NCBI GenBank assembly: GCA_964023205.1
Contig: OZ026851.1
Coordinates: forward strand, 8,969,637-9,033,636
Direction of reading: 5' to 3'
Length of the DNA: 64,000 nt
From: Lutraria lutraria
Lineage: Eukaryota; Mollusca; Bivalvia; Venerida; Mactridae
Shown here: positions 35,233 to 45,479 of the stretch, in pieces
Layout: each line of letters opens with the position of its first letter
Numbering within the stretch: position 1 is the stretch's first letter
Translations under genes and position numbers: made by a program
The notes under the pieces: model-generated
Database searches by the model: none
Seen by the model: the letters and a program-made list of their open reading frames with translations, nothing else
What the model was told of the DNA's origin: nothing

Positions 35233-35993
35233 GTATAATCATTAAAAAACGAAACGGTTATTCGAGAAATTTTATTTAAAAACTAGTATTTGTTATTTGG
35301 CACGTCAATTAGATATCTCCACATTTAAATAAAAATATATCGGCAAAAAGTATCAACGGTAACAATGTATGATGGTAAAAGAAAAATATTATGAAATAAT
35401 TTTCGTTCGCACATGGTTTCGATTCGTATCATGGACAGATATCACGCAACCGGAAAGAAAATACTTGGTTCCCAGCTTTATCGTAAAGTGTCATGCAGAA
35501 TAGACAACCATCGGAATGATAACATTTCTACTTTCGATTTCATGTAACCTATTAAAGCTAGTAGATCTTAAATAAATCAGGATTCCACGATTATGACGAA
35601 AATCCTAAGGTAGTTTGTCTCGCATCCGCTTACTGAGGATGGGGGATTTTGACAGGAATGTCACGCGCCCGATCATTTAAAATGGGGGATTTTCAAAAAA
35701 TTAGCGTGAATCTCGCAATCGCGCATTCTAGATCGGACACTGACACTATATGGCTATGTTCAGGGGACATAACTCTGCAATGAGTAAATCGCTGGGCATG
35801 AAAATTGTGTCTTGCACATCTACACTTCATGGTGATAATATATTTCAAGTTTCATTGCAATAGCTTAAAAAATGTGGAAGTAGTTCACTCCACAAACTTT
35901 ATGCGGAATGACGGACCGACCAATGACCGACTTCGTTTGCGGGGGTATAAAAAAGTGTTTTTCCTTAACAATAAGCTTATTACAAACTAGACT

Positions 35994-36623
35994 GCAAGGT
36001 ATCACCATGTTTTCCCATCAGTTAACAAGGTATCACCATGCTTTCCCATCAATTAACAATGTATCACCATGCTTTCCCATCAATTAACAAGGTACCACCA
36101 TGCTTTCCCCATCAATTAACAAGATACCACCATGCTATCCCCATCAATTAACACCATGCTATCCCCATCAATTAACAATGTATCACCATGCTTTCCCCAT
36201 CAATTAACAAGGTACCACCATGCTTTCCCATCAATTAACAAGGTACCACCATGCTATCCCCATCAATTAACAAGGTACCACCATGCTATCCCCATCAATT
36301 AACAAGGAATCACCATGCTTTCCCCATCAATTAACAAGGTACCACCATGCTATCCCCATCAATTAACAATGTATCACCATGCTTTCCCCATCAATTAACA
36401 ATGTATCACCATGCTTTCCCCATCAATTAACAAGGTACCACCATGCTTTCCCCATCAATTAACAATGTATCACCATGCTTTCCCCATCAATTAACAATGT
36501 ACCACCATGCTATCCCCATCAATTAACAAGGTACCACCATGCTATCCCCATCAATTAACAAGGTACCACCATGCTATCCCCATCAATTAACAATGTATCA
36601 CCATGCTATCCCCATCAATTAAC
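35994..36623 (+). repeat. 32-bp minisatellite, left part (about 20 units)
   Basis: Units read aaggtaccaccatgctat then ccccatcaattaac, with variants aatgtatcaccatgctttc and 31-base forms carrying ccc in place of cccc. About 20 units are present. Variant types alternate without strict order. The array continues at 37461 after a retroelement insertion. Confidence 0.9.
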
Positions 36624-36719
36624 AAAAAAAAAACATGATTAGCTTTCAGACGACCAAAAAGCCTTCATGACTATTTAACAAGTACAAATATTTCTAAAAC
36701 GGACCAAAACATTCACTCG

Positions 36720-37152
36720 TCTGGAAGTTGTGGTAGTACTAGATGTACTCACTGCAAATCTATCAACAATAGTTCGGATTTTTCTAGTTCAGTCACAGGC
36801 GAAAACTTTCAATTACATGTTGATACTAACTGTAAAACTAAGAACGTTATATATTTGATTACCTGTCAAAGATGTAAAAAACAATATGTTGGGCAGACTA
36901 CACGAAACGTTTCTAAACGTATGAATAGTCATAGATATGATATTTGTAACTGTACAGATCCTGCTTTTTCCTCTTTGGTTGCAACACATTTTAATGACAC
37001 TTCTCATAAATTGGCAGATTTTTCTTTAAGCCTATTGATATCGTTAAAAATAATATAAATCGCCTTTGTAAAGAAACCTTTTGGATTTATAAACTCAAAA
37101 CTCTTTATCCTAATGGTTTAAATTCGAAAGTTATATTTAATGTTAAAGAATA
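36720..37152 (+). pseudogene. Penelope-like GIY-YIG endonuclease fragment, frameshifted
   Basis: One frame reads through a Cys-rich linker (SCGSTRCTHCKS) to NVIYLITCQRCKKQYVGQTT and then KRMNSHRYDI. This is the classical order of Penelope-like elements, where a CCHH-type linker precedes the GIY-YIG nuclease; the paired motifs appear as VIYLITC and QYVGQT, followed by the conserved R and H. The frame ends at 37058. The continuation (FKPIDIVKNNINRLCKETFW through NVKE, stop near 37152) is in another frame, so a one-base shift near 37020-37025 breaks the protein. The nuclease would nick target DNA for target-primed reverse transcription. It has no upstream RT and is inactive. Confidence 0.85.
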
Positions 37153-37361
37153 ACTATGTAGTTTAGTTTCGCTTTCGTTGTGTCCTATTTTTGCTTTTTT
37201 ATATCATATATTACTATAGGATATATTTGTATTTCTTAAATCCGAAAGCGTAATACTAAACACATTTTGTTATTGCACTGCACGCATTCCCGCCTTTTTA
37301 CGTTACGTTTAATATGATAATCATTATGACGTAACGTCCGTTATTTTATTATTTTATTGTT

Positions 37362-37399
37362 ATGTCTTGATAAAGGCGGTTGCGCCGAAACGTAGACAA
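37362..37399 (+). ncRNA. Degenerate hammerhead-ribozyme-like motif of the Penelope-like element
   Basis: The layout is GTC / TTGATAA / stem II GGCG-gttg-CGCC / GAAA / CGTA / GAC. A type I hammerhead has stem I, CUGANGA, stem II, GAAA, a short stem III and a UH cleavage site. Stem II is perfect (4 bp), the GAAA box is intact, GTC and GAC can form stem I, and the palindromic ACGT could form an intermolecular stem III. The first core box differs at two positions (TTGATAA in place of CTGATGA), so activity is unlikely. Hammerhead motifs are established in Penelope-like elements. Confidence 0.55.
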
Positions 37400-37460
37400 A
37401 TGAAATAATAATACTAGTTCGTATATTTGTGTTTTTTGTTGTATAATCCAAATTAATTAC

Positions 37461-37838
37461 ATCAATTAACAAGGAATCACCATGCTATCCCCATCAATTA
37501 ACAATGTATCACCATGCTTTCCCATCAATTAACAAGGTACCACCATGCTTTTCCCATCAATTAACAATGTATCACCATGCTTTCCCATCAATTAACAAGA
37601 TACCACCTTGCTATCCCCATGAATTAACAATGTATCACCATGCTTCCCATCAATTAACAAGGTACTACCATGCTATCCCCATCAATTAACAAGGAATCAC
37701 CATGCTATCCCCATCAATTAACAATGTATCACCATGCTTTCCCATCAATTAACAAGATACCACCATGCTTTCCCATCAATTAACATGCTTTTCCCATTAA
37801 TAAACAATGTAACACCATGCTTTCCCATCAATTAACAA
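37461..37838 (+). repeat. 32-bp minisatellite, right part (about 12 units)
   Basis: The same unit as at 35994-36623, in the same orientation and with the same variants, ending with partial and degenerate units (acatgcttttcccattaat). The short plus-strand frame of 61 codons across it is a repeat translation, not a gene. Confidence 0.9.
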
Positions 37839-37839
37839 T

Positions 37840-38490
37840 TCTAGATTCTCCTGTGAAACATATTTAAATCTAAAACTAATAATGTATGTTTTATACTGTT
37901 ACTTCAAGGGAAACATGAACATTAGACTTAGTAAGTTGATAATCAAAATGCTTACAGCAAGTTTGCCTTTCCTAATAATTTCAATCTCCCAAATTCTCAC
38001 TATCAACAAATATTTCATCAACAGACATCTTGTACAATCGAAAACTTTCAATGCCAAAATATCTAAAACCTGAAGTTGAAAATAAAATTTTGATTGAAGT
38101 TTTCTACTTAAATAACCAGCAGGAACAATACTGAAACAGTGGAATTCATATTTACCGTAGTTTTTAAATAGATGTATTTATCTCGAATTTTATATAGACT
38201 TCACTTATATATAATCAAAACTGCACACAATGACCACATACTAGAAAGAAGAAATGCACTGTTGGTCAAATCTGACTCAATAGGTCAATGAAAATTAATA
38301 GGAGCAAAGAACTGCACATTATGGGATACGACAGAACAGGGTGAGCAGTGGACTTACTATGTAGATAACAAACATTGCATAATCCTAATTTTTGCCAATA
38401 TTCATGTATTGTAATTGTTTTCCAAAATTTCCAAGTTTGCATAAGTTTGAACAGTGGACTTTGGTAGATAACAATAGGGGAAGCTAGAAA
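37840..38490. other. No gene recognised
   Basis: A 63-codon plus-strand frame (37882-38073) is AT-driven. A 97-codon minus-strand frame (38402-38695) runs into HE-F. Neither shows a domain. Confidence 0.45.
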
Positions 38491-38492
38491 AA

Positions 38493-38983
38493 ACTAGAAA
38501 TGTGTCCATAGGACACAGATGCCCCCGCCATTTCACACTGGAATGAAGTGTTTTGTGGCAAATATGTGAATACAACATAGAGCAATATAAGGAATGAACA
38601 TAAATATATGTGTCCACTGTGTCCTTGACCTTTAGGTAAGCGACACAGTTTTTGCGCATGACATGTCGACTTAATATGATGAACATTTGTGCCAATTTAT
38701 TTCAAAATTCAATCATGCATGACAGAGTTATAAGCCGGACACGAACATATGCATATAATGCTTTAAGTGTCCACTGTGACCTTGACCTTTGAGCAAGCGA
38801 CACAGTTTTTGTGCATGACATATCATGTTGTTATGCTGAAAATTCGTGCCAAATTATTCCAAAATCCAATCATGCATGACAAAGTTATGAGCCGGACACG
38901 AAAATCCGTAACACAAACAAACACACACCAACGGACAGGGTAAAGACGATATGCCATCCGCCATTTCATGGCGGGGTCATAAA
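38493..38983 (+). mobile_element. Hairpin-ended element HE-F
   Basis: It starts actagaaatgtgtccatagg and acacagatgcccccgcc, where TGTGTCC-ata-GGACACA is a perfect hairpin. It ends with a second hairpin CCGCCA-tttca-TGGCGG followed by ggtcataaa. Two internal units of about 150 bp each contain gcgacacagtttttg(c/t)gcatg, aatcatgcatgaca and agccggacacga. The pre-terminal microsatellite is aca-rich (acacaaacaaacacac). Confidence 0.75.
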
Positions 38984-38984
38984 A

Positions 38985-39540
38985 ATTCAACACATGAACA
39001 GCCCTTTTTAACTTCAATAGTTATTTACCTATTGGTGAGTCAGACTTAAATAAACCAAGTAAGCTATGTCTCACCTGGATAGGCCTTTATACTAAAGGTT
39101 ATTTTTTTATTTAAAGGAATGGAGAAAATATGCTCATAGCCTGCAATAAATCCACACAGATTATCATGTAAGTATCAACATCGTTTGATAAATTTATCAA
39201 ATATTTGAGTTTAATCGAGTTTAATGCTAAAAAAACACTGTGCATACGCCTACGATTTACAACAGCAATCATATCATGAAGTATTTTGAAGACATAGAAT
39301 TGATCAATGACAGAACAAAATTTAATATCCTTGATTTTTATTATCAGAAAAAAAATTGTATTCAACATATATTTAATGTTATAAAACAGGAATATATAAA
39401 ATATATTGCAGTAATGAGAGGGTTGTAATTACTAGTCAGAGATCATACCTAATGAAAAACATAGGCTCAAAGACAAATATGTTATTTTAAAACTGCATTA
39501 TTGTTTAATAAAGTTTAAATTAGCATAAATTCAGATCAAT
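38985..39540. other. No gene recognised
   Basis: Frames of 62-85 codons on both strands at 39111-39428 overlap each other and look random. No repeat was recognised. Confidence 0.45.
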
Positions 39541-39544
39541 ATCA

Positions 39545-40224
39545 ACTAAAGCTGTCACAAGATGACAAATACCCCCACATGCTGCATAGACCTTAGATCT
39601 ACTGCCATGGGAGTTGTTAGTGATACATCAACTTGTGGTCACAGGTGGCTGTATCAGTGTTCGGGCCATACACAAAAAAAATCCCGTCACTGAGCTTATA
39701 TTACTATCAAGGTGAAAAGCCTACCATATGTCTATATGCCAAACAATGTGGAACATCGCAACTCATTGTTTCAGCATGAAATACGTGCGCTGAAGGAAAA
39801 TAGCTACACATGTATCAAGCGATCTGATTGGTCGGATATGTGTATACAATAGATTGTTCATTTCATGCCGACCAATCAGATCGCTTGATACATCACTCAC
39901 GTTTGACTCAAAATGGCTTGCAGCGAAGTTAAATAACGAAAGGAACACAATTTTACCGTTTCACAGTTATTAGATGTAATTGAATGAGATTTTCGATAGG
40001 AATGAATATCTTATAGTTTATTTGAATGACAAAGTTACAGAGCAGACACACCAAAAAGACCAAAATTATGACCTTTGAACTCTAAGTGTGACCTTGATCT
40101 TGGAGCTACAGACATCCAAATGAATGACAAAGTTACAGAGTGGACATGGTTTTGGACAGACACAAAGACAGACAGACAGACAAAGTGACTTATAGCCCCC
40201 ACTTTCAGAAAGTGGGAGTATAAT
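39545..40224 (+). mobile_element. Hairpin-ended element HE-B with internal 26-bp inverted repeat
   Basis: It begins actaaagctgtcacaagatg and acaaatacccccacatg, with a TGTCA-caaga-TGACA hairpin. Near the 3' end are two units with aatgacaaagttacagag, then a (GACA)n patch, then gcccccactttcagaaag and tgggagtataat, which form a terminal hairpin. A palindromic insertion or module lies at 39773-39893. Confidence 0.65.
39810..39893. repeat. 26-bp perfect inverted repeat with 32-bp loop
   Basis: Bases 39810-39835 (beginning atgtatcaagcgatctgatt) are the exact reverse complement of 39868-39893. A second pair, gcatgaaat near 39773 and atttcatgc at 39860, lies just outside and inside it. It could be a small fold-back MITE inserted into HE-B, or a structured RNA. 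Confidence 0.75.
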
Positions 40225-40226
40225 AA

Positions 40227-40930
40227 TATATCAACAACAACATTTATTAATGATTTAAGGTGACAAACTGTAATTCACCTGAAGGAGTCAGTCTGCACCG
40301 AGCTTAAAAGGGTAACAATTCACTCTAATGTAGCCTTCTTTTAATAGGCACTTTAGAGGGGAGAGTGTCTATATTTTAGTTGTTTATCAAGTTATTATTT
40401 TACTGACTTATAGGCAACACATCTGATTTCTTGCAGCATTCTGTTGTCAGACAAATTGCTCAAATTTTTCATCTATTTGACAAATTAGATATTCACACAG
40501 ACTGAACAAGCAGTAAACTATTTATAAGCCTTAGGATGATATCATCACGAAAATTTTAAATGCAAGAATCACTTGCAAGTGGCTGTGCAAAGGTTAAAAA
40601 GGTGCAGCAATATAAAAAAACATTATCAAGTAAACTTAGCCTTGCCAAGCAAGCCAAAGAATATATGTCTCCAAGGAAACAAATCAGTCTAGACTCACAG
40701 CTGTTTAGGACATTATTAAGCAAATGATTACTGCATCACAGGAAAAAAAGATTAATTCTATATATCCTATAGCATATCTAAAATACATTCCATAAATTCT
40801 CCAAGATATATTAAACATGATGAAATTGTCCAGTGCCTAGCAAATGTGCACAACAATTATTTAATATTCTTTAGCATGAAGTTTCTTATCAAGCATCTAT
40901 ATGCAAACATTGTACCACCCTAAATTTTGC
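40227..40930. other. No gene recognised
   Basis: AT-rich stretch with no frame over 60 codons and no recognised repeat. Confidence 0.5.
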
Positions 40931-40934
40931 CTAT

Positions 40935-41245
40935 CTTCACAAACTGATTTTTTCCCCAAATGTCCATGTACCTGTAATGCATTTTTTCCAACTTCTTAGT
41001 CTGCATAACTTGTTCTTCATTTTCCCCAAATTGTCCAGATTTTGAAAACCAATTTCCAAGTTTACATTATTCAGATTCTCAAAATGCTATGTTCACAAAA
41101 TCCATTTCCCAATTTCCATGTTTACAATTCCCATTTCTTTTTCCAAGTTTACATTTTTTTTTTTCCAGTTTCAATATTTCCATACCCACATTTTCTTCAA
41201 AATTCCAAATTGCTATGTTTTTGTAACTCATTTTCCCAGAGAGTA
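40935..41245 (+). repeat. Degenerate low-complexity repeat rich in TTTCCAA and GTTTACA
   Basis: Phrases such as ttccaagtttaca, caatttccatgtttaca, ttttccccaaatt and ccaaattgctatgttt recur irregularly. The 86-codon plus-strand frame here (41042-41302) is a Phe/Pro/Tyr-rich translation of it and not a gene. Confidence 0.55.
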
Positions 41246-41249
41246 TGCT

Positions 41250-41890
41250 TTAAAATTACAAATAGATCAGTCAGACTTACCTATATAGGGAACTCGAAAT
41301 AAAAACTTGCTTATACTGGATTTTCTTCAAGTTTGGTCAATCAATCACAAGTTTGACTTCATTAAACACCTTAAATCTAAATTTATGACACATAAACAAG
41401 CCAATATTTTAGATTTATTGAACAAGCAATACTATTCTAGAAAAGCAAACACAATTATTTAATTGAATTGTGTGCTGTCAGGCAATCCCTCATGTACCAG
41501 ATTCAAATTATTACATTTAAAATCTTTTTATATTAAGTGCCTTAGTCCATAACAATCGTGTTTCAGAGTAATTATGTTTCTATAAGGAGGGACTTAGACT
41601 GTTCCATGGTAAATTTATGAGAATGCTGTAGTATTTCAATCATTCAATCTGACTTTAATTACCAACCCTAATTGACACGTTAACTGGAAGCTTAACATTC
41701 CAATTAACACAAAGCACTTGTTTTTATAACAGAAGAATTATGAGGTAAAATAAAACAGACTTCGATATCATCATGCTAAATATACCTTGACTTGTGTAAC
41801 ATTAGGTTTACAGGTGAGTGAATGAAGCTTTATATCAGTGGTTGGTTTAATGTAGTGTTTCATTTATCACTCAGACTCTTACAAAATAAA
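41250..41890. other. No gene recognised
   Basis: AT-rich stretch with no repeat match. It leads into the second repeat J copy. Confidence 0.5.
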
Positions 41891-41894
41891 GAGC

Positions 41895-42055
41895 ACCAGT
41901 TCTCAATGTTCTCAATAAGTTTGTGGCTAACAGGCCTAAAGGCTAGATTAACAGGCCAGCTAAGAGCAGACATTCCCCCCCCCCCCGCAATATGTTTTAA
42001 ATTTTTAGATTTCTGACAGACCCACACTCATTTCTAAGTGGCTAAATCTGCCCAG
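41895..42055 (+). repeat. Dispersed repeat family J, copy 2, with poly-C tract
   Basis: It matches 29935-30095 in order and orientation. Twelve C bases at 41975-41986 interrupt it. Confidence 0.6.
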
Positions 42056-42274
42056 TCAAATAGTTAAGCATACTTCATGAACAATTCATAAAGTATTCTT
42101 TAACTATTCATGAAAAGTTCAAGAAAAAAATGTTTTCATGAATTCCTTTCAAAGTGGTGACTGCTAAGGAAAGCTAAACTATCGTTCTTATTCACAACAA
42201 TATTTCAGTTATACTCGTATATGGCAGCCGGTATTCCAACCAGTACTTTCCCTTCCTTGAGGAGCTGATAACTC

Positions 42275-42390
42275 CACTATATATGGAGGAAAATTAACAT
42301 TTTATCAAATCTTCTAAGAAGGGTATAACCTGCTGAGACTGAGATTTAAATCTGGGTCTCATAACCTTGGCCGTAACCTTGGCCGTCGCC
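42275..42390 (-). repeat. Worn copy of the SINE at 27815-27940
   Basis: It shares atggaggaaaattaac, gaagggtataacctgctg and a degraded tRNA head (aaatctgggtctcataacc). The phrase aaccttggccgt is duplicated at its end. Confidence 0.5.
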
Positions 42391-42394
42391 TGAA

Positions 42395-43095
42395 ATATAT
42401 GTACCGTCGAGTAACCCTAAATCGTGATACCTTCGTTTTCGTTATACCAGAAATATTTACAAAAAGCTTGCGCTATACTTTGTTGAATGACGTCATACAC
42501 TGGAAGCCAACTTCTGAGACGACAAACCGCTGTCGGCAATAAAAAAATGCTTCGAATAGGTCTTGGAAGAATAAGAAAATAGTTTCCCATCGTATACTAT
42601 GATAAAAGCATGTAAAAACATAATTCAATTAGTAAACCTACATCTTACATTGATTTTTCAAAATATAACGATCTTTCTCCTAAAATTTGTTTAGCAGCTG
42701 ATTGTTTACACCATTTACAGTTACGTCATGACCTTGGATGACTGGTTCCGTGGCTGATATTTAAATAATGAAATGGAAGGAAAGGTTACCTACTTATATG
42801 GTTGGAGACACCTAAATTTAATGTTTTGATACTAGTTAAAAAATCACCATGTAGTATATTGCCCGAAATTCAATAAATTATCAATACAAATATATAGGCT
42901 ATATCCCCCCCCATCGCATCATAAGAATGTGCGAGCCACAATAAACCTAAATCTGGCATATAAATTTAGAAATATATGGTACTAGATCTAGATCTAGCCC
43001 GCATCCAGCAAAATGCAGTCAGACGATATTCACCAACAATTCTATCGAAGGTCTATGAGATAGGCTATAACTGTTGATACCGCAATAAAAGACAA
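42395..43095. other. Relatively CpG-rich DNA, no gene recognised
   Basis: CpG dinucleotides are more frequent than in neighbouring DNA (gccgtcgcc, gtaccgtcgag, cgtcatacac, gacgacaaaccgctgtcgg). This could be an unmethylated promoter-like region or a recent insertion. No exon was recognised. Confidence 0.4.
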
Positions 43096-43411
43096 AATAA
43101 GGCCACACCAATTTGATAACTTGTTCATCGGATTTGCCGCTCGCTTTTTATCAAAATTAGAAAAATAATATTATTTTTTGTTTTTTGCTTCCGACCGCTT
43201 GCTCGTGCCGACATCTTTTTTAAAAATCCGGAACGGTACGGTGTCCCAGATTTTATCACTACAATATTGTATTCTGCGGTGTTGCTCAATTATATATGCG
43301 GCTCTCTTTACAATACCGAGATAGTATAATATCGTAGTTGATTTTTTAAATGGAATTTATTCGGTAATTCCGAATATTTAAACCTAAGAAGAATGTTAAC
43401 TGCACGCGATA

Positions 43412-43669
43412 TCATAGACAATCAGAAACACGTCGATTATCGTAGATAAGACCATAGAAAATATAAGTAGCGAGGAATAGGAATAAGGGTGACGTTAGTT
43501 CCCAAGATGGTAGCGCTCGTGGCCTAATCCAACTGTTTGCGACGGCGAGACTCTTTCGATTTTGCCCAGCCTTCAAAAATTGAATATTTAATTTGTTGTG
43601 TGTGGAAAAATCAGCCATTAAAACCCGTTTGGAAAACGAAACTTGTGCAAGAATAACTGCCGGTGTCAT
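43412..43669 (-). CDS. Unrecognised 85-codon open frame inside the Harbinger-like element
   Basis: The frame begins MTPAVILAQVSFSKR and contains MADFSTHNKLN, a basic stretch KAGQNRKS and a hydrophobic end ELTSPLFLFLATYIFYGL that could be a membrane segment. It has more balanced codon use and more CpG than other frames in the window. I do not recognise the protein. It may be a captured host exon, part of the element, or chance. No promoter or splice site was established. Confidence 0.25.
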   Translation of the reverse strand: MTPAVILAQVSFSKRVLMADFSTHNKLNIQFLKAGQNRKSLAVANSWIRPRALPSWELTSPLFLFLATYIFYGLIYDNRRVSDCL

Positions 43670-44394
43670 GGTAAAAATCGCCTATTCTCGAAAATTCACT
43701 TTTCAAATAATCTGAGTTTATATGACACGTCACCGAAACGTTAACAAGTTAAACTTAAACCAACTTTCGTTAGCCCACGGTACCCATTGTAAAGAACGAT
43801 TTAGAATAGCACTGTTCAGACGGTAGTTGTACACGGAGTGGCTAAAGTACGTTGCCATCGGTTATCAGTAGTCAAATTAACATGCAAAGTTCCATATTAA
43901 AAATTTGACTTTGGCACAGAATTTTATGGCACATTCACACAGATTATTGTTATTTCTATCGATTTAAGTATACCAGTATACTGAAGATATCGTAGAATAT
44001 TTGGTGTGGGTCTATCCTTCACTCATGGTTCTAGTTTATATAGGAATTAAGGGTAAATTCTTTTAAAACATGTCTCCAAAATTAAACAGTTAAATCTTGT
44101 GTCCAAGTTGTGTACAGTGTCATTCCAGTGACAGATCCAGTATACAATATTATGTCGCTTTATTTTAGTAATTGTAACAAGAATATGGTATACATTGTAT
44201 TGTTCTGTAAGTTTAATATATTTTGTGTGTGTTTCTTTAGGGGTGATTTATCAATTTTCATATAAAAAAAGAATAGAATAAAGACATTAAAAGTGTTTTC
44301 ACTGGTAAACCTAAGGGTTATTGAAACTAATAAAAATACAGAATCGTTATTTGCTTGATCACATGCTTGTTTGAAATAGAAAAGCTTTTTAGAT

Positions 44395-44535
44395 TTTTAT
44401 TCGCTTGTTCGCTCGCTTGTTTGAAAGAAGGAAAATAAAAAATATAATATTTTTTCGCTCGCTCACTCGCTCGCTCGGTCAAATTGGAAAAGTAAATAAT
44501 ATTAATAAAAATATTTCGCTCGCTCGCTCTTTTCA
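44395..44535 (+). repeat. CGCTCGCT-rich subterminal repeat
   Basis: Three or four degenerate copies of a unit with cgcttgttcgctcgc or cgctcgctcgctc followed by an A-rich stretch lie just inside the right end of the Harbinger-like element. Confidence 0.65.
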
Positions 44536-44579
44536 GAAAAAAAATCCGATGAACAAGTTAATAAATTGATGTGGCCTAA

Positions 44580-45400
44580 ACTGTAAAATTTAAAAAAACG
44601 GTTCTAAATTAAACCTTTAAATACATAAAACTGCACGTTAAATGATATCTCTTGTTCTATTTAGCCAATTTCGTTTAATTCAGCCACTTAGCTAAACCTC
44701 ACGAAAACTGTTCTACCATACTTAATGGAAGTCTCATTTTATACATGTATGAAAATGGCTGCGTCCAAGAGTTAGCAAGTGAAGAATATTTTTAAAACAT
44801 ATGCGAGATTATATGTGTTAAGTTGTGTTATTGATACATTGTTTTAAAATTTTGTTGGAAACAATATTGTTCTTGAGTGCCCTCGATGTTTCCTTAACCT
44901 CACGGAAACTGGTTACTCGAGGGTAACCTACCTACACTATTTTTCTATTGAATCAAGTAACCGTTAACATGTGAATTTTCTCCAGTCTAAACTGAAAGAC
45001 TGTAAATCCTGACAGATTAAGTGTACTTTAAGCACTCTTATTAGTGCAGCATAAATTAAATTTTCATTCACTACATAAATATTTGAAGTTTTACTTTTGG
45101 CTGATGGTCAGGATTTATCATTTGACTATGTATAAGAATGGACATTTAAGACAGACACATTGTGTAAATATTGATCTCTGATCAATATTATTATTTAAAA
45201 ATTTGTAAAAATTGAACTAAATTTTAACATTCAACAATCACACTGCAGCAAACAGTCTACATTTAGGCCACCCTTAAAAAATTGCAGTTGAACTCATTCA
45301 AAAATCCCACAGCCAAATATTTTTTGTGAATTTGACAAAAAAATATTGTTCATTGTTATTTATTCCTGTTTTGTACATTCTGTGCAAGCATTTGATGATT
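44580..45400. other. No gene recognised
   Basis: AT-rich stretch with no frame over 60 codons and no shared repeat recognised. Confidence 0.5.
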
Positions 45401-45404
45401 ACAA

Positions 45405-45475
45405 AAAAATGCCTACCTACCGACCCATTCTTTAAAGTCCTGGACATGAAACCAATATTTTTTTAAGGATGGCCT
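45405..45475 (+). repeat. Family M repeat end (solo)
   Basis: The order acaaaaaaatgcctacctac, cgacccattctttaaag, atgaaaccaatattttttt and aaggatggcc follows 10800-10885. Only this end is present. Confidence 0.5.
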
Positions 45476-45479
45476 TTTC

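Larger units (their letters stand above)
33381..35742. mobile_element. Outer hAT-like element, TIR CAGTGTCCGATCTAG
   Basis: The first 15 bases, CAGTGTCCGATCTAG, are perfectly inverted at the right end (CTAGATCGGACACTG). Flanking bases acactat are duplicated at 33374-33380 and 35743-35749; an eighth base differs (t against g), so the duplication is 7 bp or an imperfect 8 bp. Starting CAG and duplicating about 8 bp are hAT features. Subterminal regions on both sides contain tgggggattttt-like blocks. Without the inner element it is about 0.86 kb and has no transposase frame, so it is non-autonomous. Confidence 0.8.
33310..35950 (+). mobile_element. Hairpin-ended element HE-A, copy 3, carrying nested insertions
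   Basis: HE-A sequence occupies 33310-33380 (actagagctgtcatagaagt through ctagtacactat) and resumes at 35750 (atggctatgttcaggggac), ending with cgtttgcgggggtataa near 35950. The pieces join with no loss once the hAT-like element and one copy of its target duplication are removed. Total HE-A length is about 272 bp, slightly shorter than copy 2, mainly because the microsatellite portion is reduced. Confidence 0.8.
36625..37460 (+). mobile_element. 5'-truncated Penelope-like retroelement inserted in the minisatellite
   Basis: The insert interrupts the array and contains the 3' part of a Penelope-like element: a Cys-rich linker, a GIY-YIG nuclease remnant (36720-37140), an AT-rich 3' region and a hammerhead-like motif at 37362-37399. 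A short A run at 36624-36632 marks the left junction, and catcaattaac flanks both sides, though the array itself makes any target duplication ambiguous. The reverse transcriptase portion is absent, as in most 5'-truncated retrocopies. Confidence 0.8.
43101..44576. mobile_element. PIF/Harbinger-like element, TIR of about 35 bp, TAA duplication
   Basis: The left end GGCCACACCAATTTGATAAC, continuing to cggattt, is inverted at the right end with three mismatches over 35 bases. TAA flanks both sides (43098-43100 and 44577-44579). A 3-bp TWA target duplication and GG-starting termini are typical of PIF/Harbinger. Subterminal repeats of cgctcgctcgct lie inside the right end, and a degenerate version (gccgctcgc, gcttgctcg) inside the left. 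No DDE transposase or Myb-like frame is visible, so it is non-autonomous. Confidence 0.75.

Noticed and set aside
35994..37838. CRISPR-like array (32-bp repeats)
   Set aside because: Repeats are head-to-tail without unique spacers and the context is a eukaryotic genome; it is a minisatellite.
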